A stretch of DNA of 64,000 nt, taken from NCBI RefSeq assembly GCF_001625195.1, contig NC_054390.1, positions 4,302,027 through 4,366,026 on the forward strand, in the 5' to 3' direction. Shown here piece after piece: positions 23,801-35,600 of the stretch (the first letter of the stretch is position 1; every line of letters begins with the position of its first letter). The notes under the pieces are model-generated. The model ran no database searches and was not told where the DNA came from. It worked only from the letters and a program-made list of their open reading frames with translations. The DNA comes from Drechmeria coniospora. Its lineage: Eukaryota; Ascomycota; Sordariomycetes; Hypocreales; Ophiocordycipitaceae. The position numbers and the translations under genes are program-made.

Positions 23801-26381
23801 ATTCTAACAGTTCAAACCTACAACCTATATATGCAGGATATCTTAGGATCCAATTGTGAAGAAATGTTTTTCTTGTATAGAATTCGTACATGCTACTTGC
23901 TGTATTAGCACCAGACTCTAGTTAGGCTTGTGCAAAGGTATATATACTCTCTAGTAATAGCAGCCGTGTTAGCGATAAATAATAATATTTGACATAACAA
24001 AACCTTACCACCTAAGCATACACAGTATTAGTATCTTGTTATGATATATTCAAAGGTTTGAACTTACAGGCTAGAGTTGCCAGCTATATTAGCCAGCAAC
24101 ACGCAGTAGCGTTCGATTTAATATGTTAACATACAGTCTAGCGTTAGTAGCCGAATTAGTTTACCGTTCAGATTATTATATATTATACGCCTGAAATTAC
24201 AAGCTAATATACCAGTCGTATTAGTATTATGCTATTCTGAGGCTCTTAGTATTAACCAGCTCGAACATACAACTTTAAGATGCTACCAGTATTAAAACAT
24301 TATTAGTAAATATTTTTTAGATAATCTGTTGTAGAACAAACGTCCTAGAATTGAACGCAATATTAGTATACTACCAATATTAGAAGCCTTTATTACTTAC
24401 GGCCTAGTACGAATTATATTATAATCTATACTTATTTATAAGGTGCAGCTTACGTTCTGTGAATGGATAATATTAGCGGTGCAACTGTACAGTATATTGT
24501 TGTGAAGAGCATACGCTCTATAGTTTGTAACCGGATTAATACATTGCTAGATAACCTTCATTCTGTAGACAGTAAGAACTTACGGCCTAGTAAATACAGA
24601 ATATTTAGTATCTGTCTATATTCATTCAACATACGTCTATTTACTGGCTCGAACTTACGCCCTTTCAATACCAGGTTCATTAGAACATTATCTCTGAATG
24701 CTCGTATCGGATATTGTTTTATGGAGCATACTTTCTAGTATCAGCAGTCATATGGTTAGTTTTTGCCTACAGCATTCGTTACAATTATTTACTTACAGCC
24801 TAGTAGTACGATGATTTAGCATCCTACCACCCGTAGTAAGTTCTTATTATTGAAATTTGCAAAACTAGCACCTACCACCTAAGAGTAGTTTCCTGTATTA
24901 GTATATCGCTAGAATCAGCATTCGATCTGTAGATACAGCAACTTACGCCCTTAACAAAATATATTAGCATACTAATAGCTAGTGAATGTGTGTTTGTATA
25001 GGAGTATACTTTCTAGCATTAGTAGTCGTATTAGTATTACAGTAAGTTCTACATGATACAAATACTAGTACCTACTCCAAAGAGTAGTACAACGTATTAT
25101 TATCTCATTAAAATAAAGGCAAGACTTACAAGCTATAGTTACCGTCCAGATTACTATCTAGTTACTCTGACTGTTCAATATTCCGTGGCTCAAACATACA
25201 GCCTTATATTGCCAGACGAATTAGATTACGGCTAGTAAACAACTGTAGTACATAATTGCTATAGCATACTTTCTACGGTTGGCACCCCTGTTAGAAGAAT
25301 TTTAGTAACAATATACAATACTAGCACTTACTCCCTAGAGAAGTTTGCTGTATTAGTATAATAACAATAATGTATTGCTTGTAGGGTCAGGACATACGGC
25401 CTAAATGTACCAGGCTAGTTACTATCTTTATATTTAATGCACTTTCCATAGTCTCCAGCTCAAGCTTACAGTCTTAAATTGCCTTAGGCATTAGATAACC
25501 AATAAGTAATCGTGTCTTGTGTAATGATAAGGAGCATACTCGCTAATATGGGAACTTATTAGAAATTATTTGCTACACTACACACCATGCGAGTTTAGGA
25601 AGAGCTAACCAGCTAAAGTTACGCCAGTTATTATACTGTTATATAGCAAAGTCGTTAAAATAATTTTAGTAGAAACTGACAATCTATAGTTACTACGTAT
25701 TAGGGCCCTAGCTATAGTAATTGATCGTTACAGGGAACATACGGCCTAGTATTAGCATTACGGTTAGCATAATGCCGGACTAGTTTGTCCATATAAGATA
25801 AATTACTTACCCGCTAGATTTAACAGTATTATTAACGTCAGTATATTCAGCATTAGATGTAACTTACAGCCTAAGATTGATTGCATTAGCAAGAACAAAA
25901 GTTCAATATCTTTACAAACGATATGTATGTGGATAACGGCATACACCCTAGCGCAATACAATATATTAGAATGCGGTATATAATCAATCCATTACATGTA
26001 TTAATGGAAACCAATACGAACTTACAGCCTATAAGTCGGTGCCTGATATTAGTGTATTGCCGAGAGTTAAAGTAGATAACAGTAGAGAGGACTTACAGCC
26101 TGGAGTCTTTCCATTAGCTACTACTAGCTTGTATAAAGAAATGATCGCAGAAACGCACGCCCTATGTTATCCAGGCGCATTAGCAAAATACAATGTTGTA
26201 CTAGTTACCGGCTGAATCTTACAGCCTAGAGTTGCCGCATGCTTAAGAATCAAGTTGAACCCTAGTCTATCTTTATCAAACTTACGCGAGGGAATAACTC
26301 TGAGACCTTGGGAATATCTTTCATTCTGAATGCAATTGCTTGACTGGCAAGGAACCCTACCAAAAATAGTAAGGGCTTCAT
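14786..26381 (-). CDS. Gene 2: complete micro-exon gene, about 165 exons
   Basis: ATG at 26381; the proposed stop is TGA at 14788-14786. The 96-nt first exon is followed by about 139 mostly 3-nt exons down to 16842, then a 39-nt exon, then exons of 3 to about 46 nt, then a terminal exon. Introns are mostly 55-75 nt with ACTAAT/GCTAAT-like branch sites. The decoded protein is about 300 residues; recognisable stretches are ILRTAGKALGKG, WILIGKPYFLWEC, FYVACLRCEALGWNYHHE and NNQCVKV. Spots that may be broken: exon near 25075 lacks an AG acceptor, the one near 15358 also does, and the exon near 24270 would be 2 nt or, from a further acceptor, 12 nt in frame. The reading phase from about 15560 onward is uncertain. 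The family is not recognised; the product is probably secreted and cysteine-containing. Confidence 0.8.
15427..15560 (-). other. Gene 2 longer exons near the 3' end, structure uncertain
   Basis: Two exon-like segments, 15518-15560 (43 nt) and 15427-15472 (46 nt), are separated by 45 nt with GTACGA and AAG borders. The whole 134 nt is also open in the same frame if the intron is kept. Gene 3 has relatives at about 30540-30595 and 30430-30480; gene 4 lacks both. Lengths are not multiples of 3, so the phase beyond this point cannot be settled by eye. Confidence 0.45.
16344..16358 (-). other. Gene 2 15-nt exon
   Basis: Five codons (QQQHE) before GTGAGT; IKQLE in gene 3 and QRKLE in gene 4 at the same place, all 15 nt. 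A shorter relative (QPE, near 16245) follows in gene 2 only and looks like a local duplication. Confidence 0.6.
16503..16520 (-). other. Gene 2 18-nt exon
   Basis: Six codons (LQLEED) ending before GTGAGT. The matching exons in gene 3 (IQFMDD, near 33773-33790) and gene 4 (QAEHTA, near 52665-52682) are also 18 nt in the same frame. Confidence 0.6.
16740..16778 (-). other. Gene 2 39-nt exon
   Basis: Thirteen codons, TTEIIPLDDLREM, between a TAG acceptor (16781-16779) and GTGCGT (16739-16734). Genes 3 and 4 have exons of identical length and frame reading ITEVVPFERLRQL and KTKVIPLTELRGM. Two of the three frames are closed in at least one copy, which supports phase 0 for everything upstream. 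It is the longest exon common to these copies after the first, apart from the terminal exon. Confidence 0.8.
17285..17290 (-). other. Gene 2 6-nt exon
   Basis: Two codons (Thr-Phe). Genes 3 (34407-34412, Ala-Tyr) and 4 (53355-53360, Ser-Met) have 6-nt exons at the same place. Confidence 0.65.
17877..19864 (-). other. Gene 2 cysteine-rich core encoded by single-codon exons
   Basis: Each conserved Cys sits in its own 3-nt exon: TGT at 19744-19746, TGC at 19061-19063 and 18854-18856, TGT at 17877-17879. Leu (18990-18992) and Arg (18924-18926) between the middle two give CLRC. A 9-nt exon (19388-19396, Ser-Glu-Tyr) is the only longer one in this stretch. Gene 3 has the same arrangement and gene 4 nearly so. 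Even cysteine spacing kept across hundreds of bases of diverged intron points to selection on the protein, probably disulphide bonding after secretion. Confidence 0.75.
19388..19396 (-). other. Gene 2 9-nt exon
   Basis: Three codons (Ser-Glu-Tyr) between acceptor TAG and GTATGT. The matching exons of gene 3 (36456-36464, Glu-Glu-Gln) and gene 4 (55404-55412, Glu-Ser-Phe) are also exactly 9 nt, at the same place in the exon order. Confidence 0.7.
22700..22720 (+). repeat. Poly-G tract inside a gene 2 intron
   Basis: Fifteen G, then TT and four G on the plus strand, so poly-C in the transcript, directly after a 5' splice site (exon at about 22729-22731). G-rich tracts stand in the same intron of gene 1 (2160-2183), gene 3 (39777-39788) and gene 4 (58758-58778). 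Confidence 0.75.
26286..26381 (-). CDS. Gene 2 first exon: signal-peptide exon
   Basis: 96 nt, 32 codons, ending in CGC before GTAAGT (26285-26280). It begins MKPLLFLVGFLASQAIAF and ends SELFPR. The hydrophobic run of about 14 residues after a Lys at position 2 suits a secretion signal. Identical in length and phase to the other copies. Confidence 0.85.
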
Positions 26382-27430
26382 TATAACAACGAGAATTACA
26401 GCGTAATGAATGCAATAAACCAATTTGATGGAAGGGGAAAATAACGGGAAATGACTAATATTGGAAGCAGGAAGAGTAACAAAACGGTAGGGAACTGGTG
26501 CCTTATACGTTCTTGGAGCTAAGATCGGCGTTCTCACTGAATGCGTAACTGTACGAACGTGCTCTGTATTGCTTTCCTGCAAGTAATTGTTAGCGTAGCC
26601 TAGTGCCTTCTAACTTTTGTGCAAGTATGTAATAAGTAGCGATGGACCAACTGAGTCTCCACTTAGTACAAACTTTATTCTGTGCTCCCTAACTTAAATG
26701 TCAGGAGGCGCTTACGCGAGTATAATAGTCTATAGTCTAAGAAGTATTATCATGAGCTCTGTATATTGTAATGGGGGGAGTGTGTAGATTGAAAAACAGG
26801 TACTACGACTCCGAGTATTTGTTATAGAAATTGAACCTGTTCATAACATTAAAAACATATAGTACAGCTGCCATGCAATTATATCCGTTATATCCATACA
26901 TTGCTCTAGTAGTATTGTAAAATGTTGAATAATAAATATCAAAAAGTAAAATAAACTATAACTATCATTGTTCGACATGCTACTAAACCACAGCCTACTG
27001 ATTTGACGTTTTAGTGCCCGCATAGCATGTATAATTATGGGGAATCATAATCGATCTTTGATAGTATCGATAAGTGGTTTATCCGAATTTTGTTATTTAT
27101 CTCCAAGTTTTAAACATAATATAAGGGTTCAAAAGATACAAAAAAAGCAAATCTCCTCGCTACGAGAATAGCTTGGCATTTAGGACGTGGCGCTACTCTA
27201 CGTTGAAGTGCGTGCGCTCATTAATGAAAATAGTGTTAGAAGTTGAAGATAGTTACGGAGCAGGTATAGCGGTAGCGCTAGAAGATGAAACGGTCCGTAC
27301 TAAACTATTCTGCTTCTGCCTAGGTCCAAAATAAGATTTCGTATTCGTATCCACAATTGATAAACCCTCATCGCTAACTTCAAATCTTAAAGTAGGGACT
27401 AATACAAGCAGATACACCGTTGGAAGAAGT
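26382..27430 (-). promoter_or_regulatory. Conserved upstream block of gene 2
   Basis: Paralogous to 5868-7070: GTGGCGCTA at about 27186 and GGTCCAAAATAAG near 27322 occur in the same order. No conserved coding frame; the 106-codon minus ORF at 26262-26582 only contains the first exon. Confidence 0.55.
26501..26507 (-). promoter_or_regulatory. TATA-like box of gene 2
   Basis: TATAAGG on the minus strand about 120 nt before the ATG, at the same place as the TATA-like boxes of the other copies. Confidence 0.55.
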
Positions 27431-28560
27431 ATAACCTTGTGTCAGATTGGCTGTTACGCAGTGTATCGAGTACGAATTCGTACCAGGTATACTGTGGTGG
27501 TATTACTAAAAGTAGTGTGGTGGATAATACACTGCCAGCCACATCGGTGAACGTACCAGCTACAGAGGCTAGTACAGCCACAGCAACCAACTGACAACAG
27601 TAAGGACTGTTGCAATGTAAATCAGTGATTTAACAATAGCATCACCAAACATCGCTCTATTAAACCGGTATAACAACCAACATTCAGAAGCTGTTTAGTG
27701 GATAAGCAGCCGATGCCCACGTTAAAGGGAATAAGGGAACAGTTTATATAGGTGTAACTAGAATAAGTAGATAACCCCTTGCCCCAACCTGAAATAGGGA
27801 GAAACAGGCTAGAGGTGATTAATCAAGATTAAATCTACAAGAATACCCCTTTTTATCTCCAATCCGTCCGACAACACCAGAAGTAGTAATGTTTACACTA
27901 ACTACACTATACTATTATTAAACATATGACAATTAAGAGTCTCAATCCAAATAACTATACTGCAACAGAAGGAGATATCGGAACGATGTCTTCTACAACC
28001 GGTTATAACAATAATATACTTACAGGCCCCAATGACTGGTCTATCTGTCAAAAGATTGGCTGTTACACAGTATATTGAGTATGAACTTATGCTAGGTATA
28101 CTGTAGTGATACACTAAAAGTAGTACAGCTACATCGTTCAGTTTACCAGCCATAGAGGCTAATACAAGCTGCAATAGCCAGCCATCAACAGAAGAGACTA
28201 GAGTAAGAACAGAACAATAATTCAACAAGAGTATTACTAATATCGTTTAGCTACACCGGAATAACAACCAACAGTCAAAGGCTATGTGTAAGATAAGCAG
28301 CCGATGCCCACGTTGAAAAGGAACGAGGTATTCGATCTCTACAGGTATAACTAGAATAATTGTATATATCCTACCTTTCCCCGACTTGATACTAGCAGGA
28401 AGAGGCAAAAGGACAATGAACCAGTATTCAATCTCTACATTCGTATCTTCAATCCGTTCGACAGTGCTAGAATTTATAGTATTATTGCTATTACCAAACT
28501 TCTGGCACAACTCTCCGTCTCTTGAATATCCCAATCAGCTCTATCAGATGGGAGGTAGAC
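27430..28560. repeat. Direct duplication, two units about 600 bases apart
   Basis: Two related units, about 27430-27900 and 28040-28500, share ATTGGCTGTTAC, CTAAAAGTAGT, AAGCAGCCGATGCCCACGTT and TCGACA phrases in order, at an offset falling from 609 to about 591. Neither has a conserved ORF. The right end (28530-28560) matches 8150-8180. Possibly remains of a transposon; unidentified. Confidence 0.6.
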
Positions 28561-29542
28561 TACAAAACCAAAGTCGTTATTGACTTTATCTTACTACTGA
28601 GACTAGGAAAGTTGCGTGTAGCACTATATAACCCATAATGTGTAAGAAAAGCATATGTATATTAAATAAATTGGTTTTCCTATAGACTGGCTTACATATT
28701 GAGCATTGGAATGGGGCTTACGTCTTTACACTTCTCAAGAATAACGAAAACAAGAAACCTTGGATATTTTAACCTGTATTCAAATCATGCTTAATCATTC
28801 TACCCATTAGGATTGTTGTCCTTTCTTCCGACTGATGATGACTATACGCTATGTTGCAGTAGGAGTACACCCCCTGAAGCGATCACAGTACTAACGCGAA
28901 AGACCGAATAAACACAATCCTTTCTACAAAGGTATACGGCAATATCTATACTTCGAGTAAACGTAACGAGTTAATATCCAGAGACCACACTTATTCTCTA
29001 CTTCAATCCTCGTATAGAGAGCGTTACTCGTATCAATATTCACCAAAATATTAGAACTAGTATATAACAGATTATTAGCCTGCGTCCTTAAAAATAGCAT
29101 TTTCAAGGATAGGAAACCTAAAATCCTGAAATATATAGGTCATCATTTTTAGCTGTAGTCTAATCTATTTCCTTCGTGTTCTACTAATAGCTTGCTGCCC
29201 GGTTTTTGCACTTGCCTGTTAGCTTACTCAAGCTTCGGCGTATGTAATATCCATGCCGAATTCTCGTTAACTCTACAGTTAAGTTCTCCCAAATGGTACT
29301 CGATAATAAAATGCAAAAGCGTCCGGTGCTTAATGCCTAAAATCGTTATGGCTTAAATTCTGTTGCAATAAGTTGCCAGCACGAAGTATCTTAAATTATA
29401 CTAGCCGTAGATAATGCATTGCTGAGAAATACCAAGCAGCAGCCGGCACACAAGATCATAATTTTGAAAAATGATAGAATTCATACCCCTTCCATCTTAA
29501 TTAAATAGAGAAAGACAGGAACCCGCTACTGATCGGCCGAGC
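28561..29542. other. Spacer between genes 2 and 3 with the unoccupied pogo site
   Basis: No gene seen. About 28690-28890 matches the left flank of the pogo-like element (11840-12060), and AGTACTAACGCG near 28887 corresponds to the insertion point without an element. 29190-29542 matches the 3' flank of gene 2. Confidence 0.55.
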
Positions 29543-29617
29543 TTAAACTCCAGTGGAGAACTCCATACAACGACCGTAGCTATCCACCTGAAACATCTTG
29601 CCTGACAATCCTTCGGA
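29543..29617 (-). other. Gene 3 terminal exon
   Basis: After a TAG acceptor (29620-29618), 75 nt. In phase 0 it reads SEGLSGKMFQVDSYGRC, continues MEFSTGV and ends in TAA. Genes 2 and 4 reach the same end from a different phase. Confidence 0.55.
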
Positions 29618-32600
29618 CTAGCCAGGATCATTTGAGAGTAAGAGCAGCTTATTACTGTATTTTTAAGTCGGATACATACAACTGCGGCATAAATTAGGGT
29701 GGATAAGAAGCATACCAGCTATATTGGCGGGCTAAAAAAAACCTATTAGCAAGTTCATTATAGTAAGACCAGTTGAAACGCACCGCTAAAACGGCTATTT
29801 GAAGCAGCCACATTAGCAAAACAACATCTGATAGGATGAGAAATTTTTATCGACATACGGGCTATTGTAATAGTAAACTAAATTAGTATTCAAACTGCTA
29901 GTAGACGAACTGCGTGATATATTGTTTGACAATAATAACCTACTTCCTAGATTGAGAATAAGACGCATGAGCTTATTATAACGAAACTTAGTCTTTTATG
30001 AAGAACAACTTACCACCTGTAATGCGCAAATATATTAATATAATGCCAGAATCGTGGATACTTCTTTCATTTTTGGGTAAAAAACGCACCGCCTTGATAA
30101 TCCTGCTGCATTAGCATTCAGGCAGGAAATAAACATACGATCAAAACATACTACATATTTCTTCTATTATTTCAATCCATTGGTTAGTTTATTGTCCTGA
30201 ATTAGTATGAAGTGAATACAATTAACTAACTCTCTGTAACAAATGATACTATTAGCATCCAAATAGTGCACGAATAACTATACTACCAGCAAGAGCTTAC
30301 CTCCTTCTCCTACAATTCGTTGCATTATTAATATATTCTCATGATCAATCATACTCAATATGTCTCACCGTCTAATTCAGTAAGCTGTATTGGTATGTCG
30401 CTCGTTGTATTAATTTCGACCATGTATAGGAAGCAGCTTACGAGTCGTCTCCGGGGGGGTGTGATCGACTGTTCCTTCGCCAAAGCCTTAGATTTTAGAA
30501 ACCTTCCATATATTATTAATTTCATATAGACGGTATAGTCTAACCTGGGCTCTGTCAAGCGGAGTGACATTCTCTTCAACCGGAGGTTGAGCATCCTACA
30601 GCAGCCCGTCATATCAATATCCAACTAATAATTATCAATAATTGCAAGTCAACGTACCTTCTAAGAATATTAGGTATAATAGCACATCAATTGCAGTACT
30701 GTCCTGGATCTCTAGCTCAAATCTACTTACTGCAGTAGTATCATCGGCAGGCTAGGAAAACCTTAAGTATACTGCTTATAGTTTGGTACTTTAAATTACG
30801 GGAATGGACGAACAGTAGTATCTTTGGCAGTATTTTGAGAATCCTATATTCCCAACAGTATTAGTATTACATCGATGACACTCTCTTGTTGCGAGAATAC
30901 GTACTGGCTCCTAAAAAGCAAACAGTGTTAAATTATTCATAGTGAACTTGTAGATTTATATCGCAACTTACATAACTTCAATTCAAAGTGGCTTTCAGCA
31001 TGCTAAGGCTAAGTTAGAAACTAAGTCAAACTGCGGCAATACTCCTATGGGGGTGTAGATTGGTCTTCCTCTACATACTATCTAACAGTATATCACAATA
31101 CCACTCGGTAGATTAAGGGGAGTTACCTACCTCGATGACTTGATTTATCTAAAGGAGCGGTGTAATATCCGTAAGCAACCAGACGTATTCTATCCCTAAA
31201 TGTTAACTTACCTTACCGTCTTTCGAAGGCCGACCGTCCTTAATCTACCAAACAAGCAAACTAGATCAGCACGCCTTCCAGTATAATTCTAGGCTTACAT
31301 TACATAGAAACGTACAATATAGTTATTATCTCGAAATTAAACAGTCTGCTTTACTTGAATCAAAGCATAGAATACTTACCTTCTAATTCAGCCATTCATA
31401 TAAGCATATTTTACCAACATAAACTATTCGGTGGAACATATTGCAACTTACTATATTCACTCTCGGGAGAGATTGGATAGAGGGTTCCTCGGCAACAGCC
31501 TCAGAGTTCTAACGAATATATCAATGCCTCGACAACTTTAAATAGTTAGTATGACTAATGTTAACTTACCTTACCGTCTTTCGAAGGCCGACCGTCCTTA
31601 ATCTACCAAACAAGCAAACTAAATCAGCATGCCTTCCAGTATAATTCTAGGCTTACATTGCATGGAAACGTACAATATAGTTATTATCTCGAAATTAACA
31701 GTCTGCTTTGCTTGAATTAAAGCATAGAATACTTACCTTCTAATTCAGCCATTTATATAAGCATATTTTACCAACATAAACTAATCGGTAGAACATATTG
31801 CAACTTACTATATTCACTCTCGGGGGAGATTGGATAGAGGGTTCCTCGGCAACAGCCTCAGAGTTCTAACGAATATATCAATGCCTCGACAACTTTGAAC
31901 AGTTGATATGATAAATGTTAACTTACCTTACCGTCTTTCGAAGGCCGACCGTCCTTAATCTACCAAACAAGCAAACTAGATCAGTACGCCTTCCAGTATA
32001 ATTCTAGGCTTACATTGCATGGAAACGTACAATATAGTTATTATCTCGAAATTAACAGTCTGCTTTACTTGAATCAAAGCATAGAATAATTACCTTCTAA
32101 TTCAGCCATTTATATAAGCATATTTTACCAACATAAACTAATCGGTAGAACATATTGCAACTTACTATATTCACTCTCGGGGGAGATTGGATAGAGGGTT
32201 CCTCGGCAACAGCCTCAGAGTTCTAACGAATATATCAATGCCTCGACAACTTTAAACAGTTGATATGACTAATGTTAACTTACCTTACCGTCTTTCGAAG
32301 GCCGACCATCCTTAATCTACCAAACAAGCAAACTGCATCAGTACGCCTTCTAGTGCAATTCTAGGATTACATTGCGCGGAACATACAATATGATTATTAT
32401 CTCGAAATTAAACAGTCTGCTTTGCTTAAATCAAAGCATAGAATATTTACCTTCTAATTCAGCCATTCATTTAAGCATATTTTACAAACATCAACTAATC
32501 GGTAGACCATATTGCAACTTACTATATTCACTCTCGGGGGAGATTGGATGGAGGGTTCCTCGGCAACAGCCTCAGATTCCTAACGAAGGTATCAATTAAT

Positions 32601-35600
32601 GCCTCGACAACTATGAATAGTTAGTATAACTAACCTATAAGTAGCAGCCATATCAACATCTAAGCAATGATTCTCGATTGCGAGACAACGTACCTTCTAA
32701 ACAGCGCGAAAATATTTAAATCACATTAAAGACTCTATTATTGTGAAAATACGTACTGGTTCCTAGAAAAAAAGCTGTATTAGGTTGAATCGAGGTGTAA
32801 CTTCAGATTTATATCGCAAATTACATTATCTTCAATGTCCCCCCCAGAATGCTTGCATTCAGTTAGAAAAAGGCTCGCACTGCAGTAATACTTGTAGAAC
32901 GGTGGAATTTGGCTTTATTCCACGATCATACTGAACTAACCACTTGGTTAACCAAAGAAATAACCTACCGTTGTGGCAAGCGGGTCCAACTGTTACTGGA
33001 TGGTGTGCAAACTGCATTAGCGCACCTAGTAGTAATAATTCCAAGTCTAGACGGCAAACCAACTTACAATGGAATTATTATCCCCAAAATACTCAGAATG
33101 CTTATTAATAGCATTTAATGACCTACTTGCTACAATAGCCCTATGTATAAGCATATACTCAACAGCATTAATTACTCTGCATAATGAATTATAATAACTC
33201 ACATCATCTTCTCCCTATTGTTGTAATAAGAGTAAGGAATAGTGCATTAATAGTATGTTCAATATAACAATACAAACACTTACTTGAGTATCATAGACGG
33301 CCTTCACAAGTAATAAATATTAATATCTTGAAATACAGACTTCCGAAAAGCAGAGGTATGTGCAGCGTATACTAGCTTACTATATCTTTTTCCTGAAATT
33401 ACGATACAAGTAAGAAACAATTCATTAATGCAACATTCAATATCGCAATACAAATGGTACTTACGGTCTAATATATATAAATGTCTTAGCATATAGCTGG
33501 TAGTAATACGTATACGACTTTCTACGTGCAGTAACGTACTTGCTATACTCACTAATGTATTAGCATATAGGAATGATATTGCTATGAATTTATATAGCAT
33601 ATTAGAAATATTCACCTCAAGTTGTTTGATCTATTCCAGATGCCCATGTTAACAATATGCTAATACTTGGGCTCTAGTATTGCTAGCAACTTCAAACTTA
33701 CTTTCTGAACCGACCACTACATTAGTATAGTGTATGAGAATGATGCTACGCATTATGGTGAGGGCTTACATCGTCCATAAATTGTATCTATTACAGTTGC
33801 CTTTGTAAATGATATCCTGATAATCGTACTACTCCGATGTACCAGTAGGGGCATACTTTCTAAGTTCACTCAGTATATTGGTCAATCGATTCTTTTTTTA
33901 ACGTAGTAAATGGTGGAAACTTACAAGTTCCAACTAATTATAAGTTTAACCGAATAAGTATCCCATTTATAACATATGGCAATTTTATTCAAAGGATGGA
34001 ACGTACTAGTTGCCGCAATCTTTCAAACGGAACAACTTCGGTTATCTGTAAGGGCCAGTACAATTATGATAAGACTCAATTCAAAACACTCCTGCATAAA
34101 AATAGGTACTTACGTCCTATCGTTCCTAGTATATCAGCAGTCGAATCACTTTAATTTAGGAAGGAAATAATGCGTAAGCTATTAACAGAAAGACTCACGC
34201 TCTAGTACAAGTCAGCATATGAGCACCTCTCTAGTAGTCGAGGTACAACTTACAGCCTAGTATTATCTGAAGTATCAGAATGCAGTCTAGAATCTAACTC
34301 TATATAAACTAGTTCGAACTTACTCCCTAGTATAGAGACAAAAGTCAGGAAATAGCCAAGATTTCTTTTTTTTTTTCATGAATGCAAATGAAAAATTCGA
34401 ACTTACATATGCCTAGGATTATACGTGTCAGATTATTATACAATTAAAATCATTTATGCGCTAAATAGATCCAACTTACCATCTAGAGACCAGAAAATTA
34501 GCGCATCAAGTTCAATGCCCATATAGAAAGAATTAGTTTGAAATTACCCGCTGTAATGCCACATTCAATTAGAACATCCCTACTACGACGATTACGTTAC
34601 TCTATTTCCTCAGTAATGACAGACTTACAGGCTATTGTTATTAGCGAGAAATTAGCGTATTTGCAGCTACTAACGATTTCCAATAGAGCAGGAGCGTGAA
34701 TTTACCTTCTAGTATGCATATTAGCATTATTACTATATGCTTATTTATCTATTGATAGTAGATACTGACGATCTAGACATTCCAGTAGTATTAATAGAGT
34801 ACTAACAGTTACAATCTAGTATACGGGCTTACTTTCTATATATTTTGTGTATTTTAGCATCACTCAAAGGATATTTTTCTCTGTGTATGCATTGCACAAT
34901 CATACCAGCTAATACTACATTAGTGTCTTGAATGCTTCCCTGACTAATCAGCTAATACTTACACACTAGCAATTTCCAAGTATAAGCTAATCCGGCAACT
35001 TAAGTTAATGACAGTTGCCTAGTACTTGCCCGCTAGAATATACGGGGTTAGATTATCTGTAGCAATAACATTTCGTTACTACTAGGAATGGCCTACATTC
35101 TTGAGTATCCATCGTGTTGGATTACTACTAGTATCTGCCCAAGACTGCCGAAACAACCTACTGCCTAGTGTAGCCAGGCGTCTTAGAAACTCACTAGAAT
35201 GCCTGCAAATGGCAAATCTCGGCAATGATCTTACTTGCTTTAACATTGCATTAGTGAAATTAAGCAACGAATGATAGTTACGGAATAACAAACACACATG
35301 CTAATAGTTATAAACCATATTAGTGTAACTGTAAAACAGTCATAGTTATAGTAAAAACTTGCGTCCTGAGTCAATAAGTAAATATCTGCTGGCTGGTTAT
35401 CACCATCTATTACGATGCCGGGGCTTACGTACTAGAATTATGAGCCGTATTAGCAATTCTTATTATCTTTTACATGTAGTAGATGTAGTAAATAACTTAC
35501 TTGCTACAAATTTTCCGTTGCATAAGATAAATTGATATCAAACACATAAGGTCTTTACATTATAGTGTAAAAACGTACGTACTAGAAATATAAATTGAAT

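Noticed and set aside
31316..31335. 14-nt exon in the 358-bp units of gene 3
   Set aside because: The acceptor is weak and inclusion would shift the frame by two in every unit. Kept only as an alternative.
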